Of a stretch of DNA of 64,000 bases, positions 18,934-28,075 are shown piece by piece. This DNA comes from Saprospiraceae bacterium. Lineage in GTDB: Bacteria > Bacteroidota > Bacteroidia > Chitinophagales > Saprospiraceae. Under the pieces are notes generated by a model. It saw nothing but the letters and a program-made list of their open reading frames with translations, was not told the DNA's origin and did not search any database. The DNA is taken from NCBI GenBank assembly GCA_016712145.1, contig JADJRO010000003.1:248001-312000 (forward strand), in the 5' to 3' direction. Within the stretch, counting starts at the first letter, position 1. The number at the start of each line of letters is the position of its first letter. Position numbers and translations under genes: made by a program.

Positions 18934-19603
18934 TTCCATCTATCATATCACACCCTTTACGTTATTGGATTTTCCACATAAGACAGCCTGTATTATTTGG
19001 TATGCAGGCTGCAATATGCGTTGCCATTATTGTTATAATCCTGATATCGTAAAAGGTAAAGGGACTATTTCACATGAGGATGCTTTTAAGTGGATTTCCA
19101 GCCGAAAGGGATTTTTGGATGGAGTCGTATTAAGTGGCGGTGAATGTTTGATGGATAAAAAGATTGAATCGTTTATTCAAAATTTAAAAGAACACGGTTT
19201 TCTGATAAAATTAGATACCAATGGGTCTTATCCAGTGCGATTAAAATCCTTAGTTCAAAATCAACTCATTAATTATATTGCATTAGATTTTAAAGCACTA
19301 CCAAATCAATTTTATAAAGTAACCCAATCTGGTTTGTTTAATAAATTTCAACAAAGTCTTGAGTTTTTAATTAAAATCAATGCACCTTTTGAAGTCCGGA
19401 CGACAATCCATTCTAAACTCTTGAGTCCGGATGATTTATTACAAATGGTCCACTATTTAGAGTCCAGAAATTATTCGGGAACCTACTACCTTCAAAATTT
19501 CTTTAACAATTGCAAAACCCTTGGTGAACTTCCAAACGATTACCAATTCATTAAACAAGGGGACTTCAGTTCGACTAAATTTGAGATCATCGTGCGGTCT
19601 TAA
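18926..19603 (+). CDS. nrdG: Anaerobic ribonucleotide reductase activating protein (radical SAM)
   Basis: This 225-residue radical SAM enzyme has the 4Fe-4S motif in CNMRCHYC (C-x3-C-x2-C, about residues 30-37) followed by YNPDIV. It also has the SAM-binding GGE in VLSGGECL. It generates the glycyl radical on the NrdD system using AdoMet. GTG at 18926 is chosen since the homologous part begins YHITPFTLLDFPHKTACIIW. The frame is open further upstream to 18860, inside the previous gene, without family-like sequence. It is last in the nrdD operon. Confidence 0.92.
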   Translation: MTNSIYHITPFTLLDFPHKTACIIWYAGCNMRCHYCYNPDIVKGKGTISHEDAFKWISSRKGFLDGVVLSGGECLMDKKIESFIQNLKEHGFLIKLDTNGSYPVRLKSLVQNQLINYIALDFKALPNQFYKVTQSGLFNKFQQSLEFLIKINAPFEVRTTIHSKLLSPDDLLQMVHYLESRNYSGTYYLQNFFNNCKTLGELPNDYQFIKQGDFSSTKFEIIVRS

Positions 19604-19756
19604 ATTATAATTTAAGGTATTGAATGAAAGCCAGAAAAGGGCTTCGCTGCAGCCAAAAAACCTAAAACAAGCTAAAAAGGTCTTAAATAATTTAATTTTT
19701 TAAAAATTAAATTTAAAAGTTTTTTATAAACAGGTTCAACTCCTATTTTTGTATAA

Positions 19757-19776
19757 ATAAGACAAACAACTCTTAA
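19757..19776 (+). promoter_or_regulatory. Candidate Rrf2 operator, site 4 (haloperoxidase lipoprotein)
   Basis: The palindrome ATAAGACAAACAACTCTTAA lies 22 bp before the ATG at 19799. It is the weakest of the four, with one change in each half-site relative to site 2, but the 6-bp spacing is kept. Confidence 0.4.
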
Positions 19777-19798
19777 ATAAATATTAAAATAGTTTTCT

Positions 19799-21190
19799 AT
19801 GAAAATCTCGACACGTGTATTGTTTTTGGCCATCGTTTTTTTAGTGGGATCTACGATGTCCTGTAATAAATCGGAAAATACTTCTGGTACCGATGATCTC
19901 ATGCAATCGCTTGACAATTCGGTGTATCACGAATGGGTTCAAGTGTTTATGGAATTGGACCGCTATGCAGCGTTTTTTAGACCTGGACCAGCTCCAAGAG
20001 CATTGGCTTATTTAGGCTTAAGTGCCTATGAAGCTAGTTTAGGAGGAATGCCGGATTACCAATCCCTGCAATATAAAATTGGTATTTCTGATATGCCTGC
20101 CATCAAAAAGAATTTGTATTGGCCGGAAGTCATCAATGCATCGTATGCATACCTGATGAACAAATTTTTTGAGGATGTAACTTTTAAAGATAGAAACGGA
20201 AATGTGTTGAATAAGCAGGATTATCTAAATATAATTGTCAATAAAGAAAAAGAACTGCGTGCAAAATATCGAAATGCAGCATCTGAAGAATTATTAAATA
20301 ATTCAGAAGCGCATGGCCGGGAAGTCGCAACGGCTATTTGGAGATTTTCGATTTCGGATCCTATTGGTCACAATGCACATCTCAATCCTTTTCCTGTACC
20401 AGTAAATGCCCAAGGTTGTGAATGGATTCCTACGGATCCAATTACTGTTGCAGATCGTGGTTTGTTTTCTCAATGGGGTAAAGTGAGAAGATTTGCAGTA
20501 ACACCTGGTGATATGGATGCATTGGTTTCTCCTTATACCTGTAATTCCGATACAAATTCAGTAATTTATGCACAGGCTTACGAAACGTATGTAGTTACAA
20601 ATCTTGCACGCAAAGAACCTAAAGGGGACATGGAGCACATGGCCGAATTTTGGAGTGATGATCGGGTAGGTTGGACTTTTAGTCCGCCTGCAAGAATGGT
20701 AGCAATTGCGGATCAAATAGTCAATGAGGAAGATTTCAATTTGGAGAAAACTTGTTTATTATATGCCCAAATTGGGATGGCATTAAGCGATGCTGCCGTA
20801 ATTTGCTGGTACAATAAATATAAATACAATGTGGAACGCCCCATTACCTATATCCAAAGAGAAATTGATGCAAAATTTACCATCCCTTGGTTGGGTTTTA
20901 CACCACCATTCCCAGCTTACCCTTCAGGACATGCAACATTTGCGTTTTCTGGAGTGGGTATTTTAGAAGCTTTTGTAGGCGGCAGTTATCCGTTTACAGA
21001 TTTTTGCCACCAACAACGAACAGATTTCAATGGACATCCTCGTGCCTATAATAGTTTGCGAGACCTTGCAAATGAAAATGCTTTCAGTCGCTTGCCTCTT
21101 GGCGTTCATTACCGCATGGATTACGAAGGCGGCAATTATTGCGGAATTTTAACTGCAAGACGTGTACTCCAATTACCCTGGAGAAGATAA
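19799..21190 (+). CDS. Vanadium haloperoxidase-like lipoprotein
   Basis: This 463-residue protein has a lipoprotein signal peptide with Cys in the lipobox GSTMSC (about residue 24). The PAP2/haloperoxidase motifs are present: K-x6-RP in KYNVERPITY context (about 341), PSGH in FPAYPSGHATFAFSG (about 376) and the last His in LPLGVHYRMDYEGG (about 436). It would act in the periplasm or at the outer membrane as a peroxidase or phosphatase. It shares the superfamily with the protein at 2321 but is clearly divergent. A candidate Rrf2 operator precedes it, linking it tentatively to the anaerobic/NO block. A terminator follows. Confidence 0.85.
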   Translation: MKISTRVLFLAIVFLVGSTMSCNKSENTSGTDDLMQSLDNSVYHEWVQVFMELDRYAAFFRPGPAPRALAYLGLSAYEASLGGMPDYQSLQYKIGISDMPAIKKNLYWPEVINASYAYLMNKFFEDVTFKDRNGNVLNKQDYLNIIVNKEKELRAKYRNAASEELLNNSEAHGREVATAIWRFSISDPIGHNAHLNPFPVPVNAQGCEWIPTDPITVADRGLFSQWGKVRRFAVTPGDMDALVSPYTCNSDTNSVIYAQAYETYVVTNLARKEPKGDMEHMAEFWSDDRVGWTFSPPARMVAIADQIVNEEDFNLEKTCLLYAQIGMALSDAAVICWYNKYKYNVERPITYIQREIDAKFTIPWLGFTPPFPAYPSGHATFAFSGVGILEAFVGGSYPFTDFCHQQRTDFNGHPRAYNSLRDLANENAFSRLPLGVHYRMDYEGGNYCGILTARRVLQLPWRR

Positions 21191-21213
21191 AATTTTTTTA
21201 TACGTAATTGGCT

Positions 21214-21247
21214 TAGAGGGCTGTCATACTGGCAGCCCTCTATTTTT
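21214..21247 (+). terminator. Rho-independent terminator after the haloperoxidase lipoprotein gene
   Basis: A 12-bp stem with one G-T pair (TAGAGGGCTGTC at 21214-21225 with 21231-21242), a 5-nt loop and a following T5 lie 23 bp after the stop codon. Confidence 0.93.
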
Positions 21248-21249
21248 AA

Positions 21250-21850
21250 AAATTCTTTGAACACAGCTCAATTATATCTTCCATTGAACATTGCAAATTG
21301 AGCATTGCTCATTGAACATTAAAAATCATGCTTCGAAGAAATAATGCTCAATACCAATAGAGGATTGCCACGAATGCACGAATGGAGGACGAATGGAAGA
21401 ATGAAGAATTGCCACGAATGCACGAATTGAGGACGAATAAATTTTATATTTCAATTGAACATTGCTCATTGAGCATTGCTCATTGAACATTAAAAATCAT
21501 GCTTCGAAGAAATAATGCTCAATACCAATGGAGGATTGCTACGAATGCACGAATTGAAGAAATAAGAATTGCCACGAATGCACGAATGGAGCACGAATTG
21601 AGGACGAATTGAAGAAGGAAGATTTGCCACGAATGCACGAATGAAGGACGAATAAATTTTATTTTTCAATTGAACATTGCTCATTGAAAATTGTACATTG
21701 AACATTAAAAATCATGCTTCGGGGAATAAATGCTCAATATTCAATGCTCAATGTTCAATGACTAATGAGGTCTATCTTGAAACATTGAACACCTACCACT
21801 AACAACTAACAACTATCAACTAACAACTATCAACTATCACCTAAATCACC
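21250..21850. repeat. Composite tandem repeat region between convergent genes
   Basis: This 600-bp non-coding gap holds three copies of a larger unit, recognisable by AAAAATCATGCTTCG at about 21321, 21492 and 21707 (spacing 171 and 215 bp). Each is preceded by ATTGAACATTGCTCATTGAA-like words. Between them are several direct copies of GCCACGAATGCACGAA, the arm of the hairpin after norB. The right end (about 21790-21850) is an 8/9-bp array of CTAACAA/CTATCAA and CCTAAATCA. No coding potential. Confidence 0.88.
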
Positions 21851-22845
21851 TAAATCACCAATCCTTCCAACTGGTACACAGGATTCCATCTTACAACACA
21901 CACATCCTTGGATTTTGGATCTTGTCTTAGAATTTTAGCAGGCATATCATTTGATGGTGGAGATCGTTTGATTCCATGGATTGCCATTGGATTTTGATTA
22001 AAGGGTCTTTTTACATGTTTCCAGTCAAATTTTAAACCACTCAACTTTTCTATTTCTTCCAATCGAACTTGATAGGTTTGACCATCCTTAAATTGAATGT
22101 GTTCAAAAAAATCATCGTCCGTCATTTTACAAAGTAATTTCGAATTTACAGTTAATGGTTTTTGTATGATACCATCTTCAATTAAAAAGGATTCCTGACT
22201 TTGTACAAAGCCAACAGCGTATGATTTATTATCAGATTTTTTCCATACAACCACCTTCCAAAATAAATTTGGTATTTGTATGTAATGATTATCAAGAGGT
22301 GTAATAAAACTTCCATCGGTAGGTGCTAATATAGGTCCTGTAAATACGCACACTTTTACATTCAATGTATCTGCACCTGTATGTAAAATATTTGCCTCTA
22401 GGTCGGCCCAAATATCCCTGTTTAATTTTTCATGCTGGGGCGCACAATTGGTAAAAATGAATGTTTGTGCGCCTGCTTTTAAACTGATTTCTTTATCGCC
22501 CCATTCCGGATCTTCCCTGCGAACCAAATGCCCTTTGTCAAATTTACTTTGTTCTGCACGATACAGTTTATTGCCAAGCTGCTCATGATTTGCGATTCTT
22601 TTCTCCTCTTTCCAGGATCCTTCTCTGGAATTGTTTTGCCAGCAGGATCCGTCAATATTTACAGCAGTAAAATACGCAAGCCTTCTGCTTTTACACATCA
22701 CGACACTGTAATGAATATAATCTAATTTGTATTTCTTGCCTTCATATTTGATCATATCCTGTTTTTGGCTGGCAGATAATTTTGGAAGCGGGAGATAATA
22801 CGCTCTTCCTAAAAATCGTGGGTTGTATCCAATATGTGAATCCAT
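21850..22845 (-). CDS. DNA/RNA non-specific endonuclease (beta-beta-alpha metal family)
   Basis: This 331-residue protein has the NUC signature with DKGH (103-106, His106 catalytic). The downstream pattern TNCAPQHEKLNRDIW (132-146) has a metal-binding Asn in the place expected from Serratia nuclease and EndoG relatives. It should cleave both DNA and RNA with a divalent metal. No signal peptide is seen at the chosen ATG (22845), unlike most secreted members, so it may act inside a cell. It follows the C1 peptidase gene by 9 bp on the same strand and is surely co-transcribed. The C-terminal ~100 residues are not recognised. Confidence 0.85.
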   Translation of the reverse strand: MDSHIGYNPRFLGRAYYLPLPKLSASQKQDMIKYEGKKYKLDYIHYSVVMCKSRRLAYFTAVNIDGSCWQNNSREGSWKEEKRIANHEQLGNKLYRAEQSKFDKGHLVRREDPEWGDKEISLKAGAQTFIFTNCAPQHEKLNRDIWADLEANILHTGADTLNVKVCVFTGPILAPTDGSFITPLDNHYIQIPNLFWKVVVWKKSDNKSYAVGFVQSQESFLIEDGIIQKPLTVNSKLLCKMTDDDFFEHIQFKDGQTYQVRLEEIEKLSGLKFDWKHVKRPFNQNPMAIHGIKRSPPSNDMPAKILRQDPKSKDVCVVRWNPVYQLEGLVI

Positions 22846-22854
22846 AGCTCCCTA

Positions 22855-23748
22855 TTAAAAAGCTCCTGTATCAAACCAACCTGCTTTTACTAAAGACCAA
22901 ATATCTTCGGCCAGTCTATTTTCAAAATATTTATAAGGCAACCAGCCATAGCCATCTTTACCCCATTCAGTTCCCCATGAATTTCGAATCATAAAGGCTC
23001 CGGTTGTTTTGGAATTATCATCTTTATTGACAATTACTTTTTTATCATCATATCCAATAGCAATCACTGCATGACCACCTACCACGGTATCGGTATTTTT
23101 TGGATAAGGAATTGCACCACCATTTGTGGTTGATTGATCCAAAACGCTTTGGTAACAGGTAAATCCGAACATGCTGGGCAATCCAGCGGCCATATTCTTT
23201 TTCATACTGGCAATCGCAGCAGTTGGTGTAGTGTTTCCAGAATCCAATCTGTAATATTTTAAGCCTTTATAACTTTGAGCAAATGAATAGCAAAATGCAG
23301 AAGGTTCTTCTTCAAATTTTGAAATCACATAGGGATAATATTTTTCAGGAGGTGTACCAAAAGCAGCTAGTGCTTGCATGGCTGTTCGTAAATAGGCACC
23401 GGTATCTCCGGTCCACATCAGTAATTTCCTCGAAACTTTATATAAAAACAATCGACTTCCATCAATGTATTTTCCATAAGCACGTTGTTCGAAATATTCT
23501 AACAAACCAATCGCGGCATGCGCAGTGCAGGCACCCAGACTTTTTTGATCTTCAATAGGCGAACAATAGGAACTTAGGTCAATAGAGATAGGAACCTTTA
23601 ATGGCTTTTCTGTCTTTTTACTTCGTTTACTTAAATGTAAACCATGTACATTTTTTAGTTGGTCAACAACTAGTGGTGTTTCCGGAGTAAAGGCACGGCA
23701 ATCTGGGCGAGCCGGTATCCAACCCATACCCTTTGCAATTAAATCCAT
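22855..23748 (-). CDS. Papain-family (C1) cysteine peptidase
   Basis: This 297-residue protein starts with the GWIPARPDCRAFTP segment common in bacterial C1 peptidases. It keeps all catalytic positions: Gln68 (EDQ), Cys74 in LGACTAHA, His in VGGHAVIAIGYDD (about 224) and Asn in IRNSWGTEWG (about 253). No signal peptide or sorting domain is seen, and there is no long propeptide. It is the first gene of a two-gene unit with the endonuclease. The pair has no recognised immunity or sensor gene. An intracellular protease, a processing protease for its partner or a toxin are all possible. Confidence 0.85.
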   Translation of the reverse strand: MDLIAKGMGWIPARPDCRAFTPETPLVVDQLKNVHGLHLSKRSKKTEKPLKVPISIDLSSYCSPIEDQKSLGACTAHAAIGLLEYFEQRAYGKYIDGSRLFLYKVSRKLLMWTGDTGAYLRTAMQALAAFGTPPEKYYPYVISKFEEEPSAFCYSFAQSYKGLKYYRLDSGNTTPTAAIASMKKNMAAGLPSMFGFTCYQSVLDQSTTNGGAIPYPKNTDTVVGGHAVIAIGYDDKKVIVNKDDNSKTTGAFMIRNSWGTEWGKDGYGWLPYKYFENRLAEDIWSLVKAGWFDTGAF

Positions 23749-24078
23749 ATAACAATTTTAAAATGAACAATCGTAGAGGAAGCTTGATAAAAACGGATCG
23801 TATTCATTGAAAGTCCGGCTATCAGAATCCGGACACAAAATCGCACTTAAGATAGTAAGAACTTTTAAACTGAATCCAATAAAATTTACATTAATGAATT
23901 TATTTTTGCATGAATGCTTGTAAATCTGTTTATTAGATAGAATTTGGGTTTTTAAATTATAGTCCAAAAGGACCAACAGAATGCTTCTTTAGTAAAATAA
24001 ACCTTCAATTCCCTTTAGTTAAATGGATTCTGTTCCAAATTTTATAATCGTTATAATCTCTCTATCTTCACCCTTGTA
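23749..24078. other. Divergent promoter gap between peptidase and polA
   Basis: This is a 330-bp AT-rich gap between divergently transcribed genes. It must hold promoters for both sides, but I cannot pick convincing -33/-7 elements. No repeat, hairpin or small gene is seen. Confidence 0.4.
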
Positions 24079-26850
24079 ATGACTATGAAAAAATTATTTT
24101 TATTGGATGGCCATGCATTGGTTTACAGAGCCCATTATGCATTTATAACAAGGCCCCTCATCAACTCAAAAGGATTAAATACTTCAGCCATATCCGGATT
24201 TACCAGGACCCTGTGGGATATTATCCAAAATGAGAAACCAACACATCTCGCAGTTGCATTTGATTTGTCAGGACCAACCTTTCGGCACAAAGAATTTCCA
24301 GCATATAAAGCAAACCGGGAAGCACAACCAGAAGATATCAGTAAGGCATTTCCTTATATTGAAGAATTGGTTAAAGCGTTTAACATTCCAATTATTACAG
24401 TAGAGGCTTTTGAAGCAGATGATGTCATTGGTACCATTGCAAAACAAGCAGCCAGAGAAGGCTTTACAGTTTATATGGTTACTCCGGATAAGGATTACGG
24501 ACAATTGGTTGAAGAACAAATATTCATGTATAAACCATCCCGTCAAGGAAATGGAGTTGATATTTTGGGTCCGAAAGAAATTACAAGTTCATGGGGTATT
24601 CAACGGGTAGATCAGGTGATTGATTTATTGGGATTGATGGGGGATGCAGTTGATAACATTCCAGGAATCCCAGGCGTTGGTGAAAAAACTGCGGTTAAAT
24701 TATTGGAAGAATTCGACACGATTGAAAATTTAATCAAACACAAAGATCAATTAGCGGGTAAACTAAAAGAGAAAGTAAATGAACATGCTGATTTAGCCTT
24801 GCTAAGTAAAAAGCTGGCAACGATTGATATCCATGCGCCAATCCAGTTTGATGAAAAAATGTATCGGATTGAGGGATTTGATAAAACCAGATTGGCCGAA
24901 TTATTTCGTCAGCTGGAATTTCGTACCCTTGCACAAACAATTTTAGGTACCGTAGAACCAGTGCAATCCAGCTTATTTGGTGAACCTCCTGAACAAAAAA
25001 GTGAAGTACCTGAAAAAGAATACAAAGTAGCAGATCATGATATTTCAAATACAATTCACACATATCATTTAGTTCAGACAGATAAACAAATTGAAGAATT
25101 GCTTGCATCATTAAATAAGGCCGATATCATTTCATTTGATACAGAAACCACTGGGATTGATGCCAATCAGGCAGAATTAGTTGGAATGTCTTTTTGTATA
25201 AAAGCAACGGATGCATATTATGTCCCGGTTCCGGATGATGCGAATCAAGCAAACGCATTGGTTAAAAAATTTAAACCATTATTGGAAGATAAATCTAAAA
25301 AATTTATCGGCCAGAATATCAAATACGATATGTTGATGATGCGCTGGTATGGTGTTGAAATGCCAGCTCCGGAATTTGATACCATGATAGCCCATTATTT
25401 ATTGGAACCGGATCACAGACACAAGTTGGACTATTTAGCTGAGGCTTATCTCAATTATAAAATGGTTGCCATCGAAGAATTAATTGGCAAAAAGGGATCC
25501 TGTCAAGGAAGTATGCGTTATGTGCCTTTAGAAAAAATTAAGGAATATGCTGCCGAAGATGCAGATATGACCTTGCAGATATATAAAATATTAAAAGAGG
25601 ATATCGTGAAAGAGAATCTTGAAAACTTAATTCATGATATAGAATTACCCCTAGTGTCCGTGTTATGCGAAATTGAATACGAAGGTGTTAAAATTGATGG
25701 TAAGTTTTTAAATGATTACAGTAAAGTACTGGAAACTCAGATTATTGATGCTGAAAAATTAATCTACAAGAAAGCTGGCGCGCATTTTAATATTGCAAGT
25801 CCGAAGCAAGTAGGAGAGATTTTATTTGATAAACTGAATATTCCGTACAAGTGGAAGAAAACAAGTACCAATCAATATTCAACCGATGAAGAAAAGTTAA
25901 CCGAACTTTCAGAAGATTTTGAGATCGTAAACGATATATTAAACCATCGTAAACTTTCCAAATTAAAATCAACATACGTTGATGCCTTACCCTTAATGAT
26001 TAATCCTAAAACAGGTCGAGTTCATAGTTCGTTTAATCAGGCACGCGCTGCAACCGGACGACTTGCATCTGAAAATCCGAATTTGCAGAATATTCCAATC
26101 AAAGATGAAGCGGGTCGAGAAATTCGTAAGGCTTTTGTACCAAGAGACGAAGGCCATGTATTGGTGTCTGCCGACTATTCTCAAATTGAATTGAGACTGA
26201 TTGCAGAAATTGCACAGGAAGAAATGATGTTGGATGCTTTTATAAAAGGGCAGGATATTCACCGGGCCACTGCAGCAAAAGTTTACAATGTACCTTATGA
26301 AGAAGTTACTAGTGATCAACGCAGAAATGCAAAGACGGTAAATTTTTCTATTTTATACGGTGCCGGGTCAACCAATATTTCCAGGCAATTGGGAATTTCC
26401 AGAGGAGATGCTAAAACCTTGATTGATCAATATTTTAGTACCTATAAAGACTTAAAATCATATATGGCCAATGTCGTTGAAAATGCACGTACCAATGGAT
26501 ACGTTAAGACCTTATTGGGGCGTAAACGGGTTTTGCGGGACATTAATTCCAAAAATGCATTGGCGCGTACGAACGCAGAGCGCGTTGCGATCAACACGCC
26601 CATCCAAGGGACTGCTGCCGATATGATAAAAATTGCAATGGTCAATATTCACAAGCGCTTGCACAAAGAACATTTAAATACAAAAATGATTTTACAGGTG
26701 CATGACGAATTGGTTTTTGATGTCCCAAAAATGGAGTTGGATACCATTAAAGAATTGGTGAGCTACGAAATGCGTCACGCAATTCCAAATTTAAAAGTTC
26801 CAATTGAAGTTGGAATTGATTCTGGTTTAAATTGGTTGGAAGCACATTAA
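24079..26850 (+). CDS. polA: DNA polymerase I
   Basis: This 923-residue protein has all three classical domains. The 5'-3' exonuclease (about 1-290) has LFLLDGHALVYRAHYA and VDNIPGIPGVGEKTA. The 3'-5' exonuclease (about 340-520) has its metal residues intact in SFDTETTGID and YAAEDADMT. The polymerase domain has DYSQIELRLIAEI, RRNAKTVNFSILYGAG and QVHDELVFDV. It fills gaps and removes RNA primers in repair and replication. Two in-frame ATGs (24079, 24085) are possible; the second gives MKKLFLLDG. lpxD follows after 8 bp. Confidence 0.97.
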   Translation: MTMKKLFLLDGHALVYRAHYAFITRPLINSKGLNTSAISGFTRTLWDIIQNEKPTHLAVAFDLSGPTFRHKEFPAYKANREAQPEDISKAFPYIEELVKAFNIPIITVEAFEADDVIGTIAKQAAREGFTVYMVTPDKDYGQLVEEQIFMYKPSRQGNGVDILGPKEITSSWGIQRVDQVIDLLGLMGDAVDNIPGIPGVGEKTAVKLLEEFDTIENLIKHKDQLAGKLKEKVNEHADLALLSKKLATIDIHAPIQFDEKMYRIEGFDKTRLAELFRQLEFRTLAQTILGTVEPVQSSLFGEPPEQKSEVPEKEYKVADHDISNTIHTYHLVQTDKQIEELLASLNKADIISFDTETTGIDANQAELVGMSFCIKATDAYYVPVPDDANQANALVKKFKPLLEDKSKKFIGQNIKYDMLMMRWYGVEMPAPEFDTMIAHYLLEPDHRHKLDYLAEAYLNYKMVAIEELIGKKGSCQGSMRYVPLEKIKEYAAEDADMTLQIYKILKEDIVKENLENLIHDIELPLVSVLCEIEYEGVKIDGKFLNDYSKVLETQIIDAEKLIYKKAGAHFNIASPKQVGEILFDKLNIPYKWKKTSTNQYSTDEEKLTELSEDFEIVNDILNHRKLSKLKSTYVDALPLMINPKTGRVHSSFNQARAATGRLASENPNLQNIPIKDEAGREIRKAFVPRDEGHVLVSADYSQIELRLIAEIAQEEMMLDAFIKGQDIHRATAAKVYNVPYEEVTSDQRRNAKTVNFSILYGAGSTNISRQLGISRGDAKTLIDQYFSTYKDLKSYMANVVENARTNGYVKTLLGRKRVLRDINSKNALARTNAERVAINTPIQGTAADMIKIAMVNIHKRLHKEHLNTKMILQVHDELVFDVPKMELDTIKELVSYEMRHAIPNLKVPIEVGIDSGLNWLEAH

Positions 26851-26858
26851 TAATTAAT

Positions 26859-27788
26859 ATGAAATTAAGCAATCCAATTCCTGTAAAGCAACTGGCAGAT
26901 CGATTTAATATGAAGTTAATCGGAAATCCGGATCAATTAATTTATGGGATCAATGAAATCCATAAAGTGATCTCGGGTGATTTGACTTTTGTTGATGTGG
27001 AGAAATATTATTCAAAATCGATTCACTCAGATGCAACGGTTATTTTAATTAATAAAGAAACGGATTGTCCCGATGGTAAAACTTTATTGATAACCCAAGA
27101 ACCATTTGAGATTTACAATCAACTGGTTTTAGAACATAGACCTTTTATAATTCAAAATCATGCTATAGCTGAGACCGCCTATATTCATCCAACGGCTATC
27201 ATTGAATCGCAGGTTGTTATTGGCCATCATGTAGTCATAGGTGCACACAGTCATATTCAAAGCAATGCAGTATTGGGTGAATACACAGTAATAGGCAACC
27301 ATGTCACAATTCAATCTGGTGCGCTATTAGGTACAGATGCTTTTTACTTTAAGAAAACAGCTCAAGGATACCGCAAATGGAGATCTTGTGGTAGAGTCAT
27401 TATTCACGATCAGGTAGATATTGGTGCTGGCTGTACAATAAATAAAGGAGTCTCAGGGGATACCATCATTGGAGAAGGAACCAAAATAGACTGTCAGGTT
27501 CATGTAGGACATGGTGTCGTTATCGGTAAACAATGCCTGATCGCTGCTCAGGTTGGAATTGCAGGTAAAACAAAAATAGGAAATCAAGTCACGATCTATG
27601 GTCAAGTTGGCATCGCACAAAATATTGAAATCGGTGACAAAGTAGTTTTATTGGCACGTTCAGGAGTTGGAAAGAATCTTGAAAGCGGTAAAACATATTT
27701 TGGCACTCCATGCGAAGAAGCTCGTAGCATGATGAGAGAAATGGCTACCGTTAAAAAATTAGTCGAAGAATATCAAAATAAAAAATAG
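26859..27788 (+). CDS. lpxD: LpxD-like UDP-3-O-acylglucosamine N-acyltransferase
   Basis: This 309-residue protein has a small N-terminal uridine-binding-like domain (about 1-95). A left-handed beta-helix of hexapeptide repeats follows (IHPTAIIESQVVIGHHVVIG onward). The catalytic His of LpxD is matched by VGHGVVIG, after the conserved GDTIIGEGTKID. The enzyme adds a 3-hydroxyacyl chain in lipid A synthesis. It is slightly short for LpxD (~340) and may be the second, LpxD-like paralogue seen in some Bacteroidota. ATG 26859 is chosen; the longer frame overlaps polA. It forms a pair with polA. Confidence 0.85.
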   Translation: MKLSNPIPVKQLADRFNMKLIGNPDQLIYGINEIHKVISGDLTFVDVEKYYSKSIHSDATVILINKETDCPDGKTLLITQEPFEIYNQLVLEHRPFIIQNHAIAETAYIHPTAIIESQVVIGHHVVIGAHSHIQSNAVLGEYTVIGNHVTIQSGALLGTDAFYFKKTAQGYRKWRSCGRVIIHDQVDIGAGCTINKGVSGDTIIGEGTKIDCQVHVGHGVVIGKQCLIAAQVGIAGKTKIGNQVTIYGQVGIAQNIEIGDKVVLLARSGVGKNLESGKTYFGTPCEEARSMMREMATVKKLVEEYQNKK

Positions 27789-28070
27789 CCTAACATCCTA
27801 ACATCCCAACATCCCTCCAGCCCTCCAGCCCTTCAGCCCTTCAGCCCTCCAGTCCTCCCTACAGCCCTCCAGCCCTACATCCCTCCAGCCCTTCAGCCCT
27901 TCAGTCCTCCCTCCAGCCCTTCAGCCCTTCAGCCCTTCAGTCCTCCCTACAGCTCTCCAGCCCTACATCCCTCCAGCCCTTCAGCCCTTCAGTCCTCCCT
28001 CCAGCCCTCCAGCCCTTCAGCCCTCCAGACCTCCAGACCTCCAGACCTCCAGACCTCCAGACCTTCCCCC
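27786..28070. repeat. 8-bp-period C-rich array between convergent genes
   Basis: It begins with CCTAACAT units and passes into CCCTCCAG / CCCTTCAG / ACCTCCAG units, all 8 bp with the CAG core in constant phase. A block of several units containing CCCTACAGC occurs twice. The plus strand is C-rich. It fills the gap between lpxD and the acyltransferase. Confidence 0.93.
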
Positions 28071-28075
28071 TTCCT

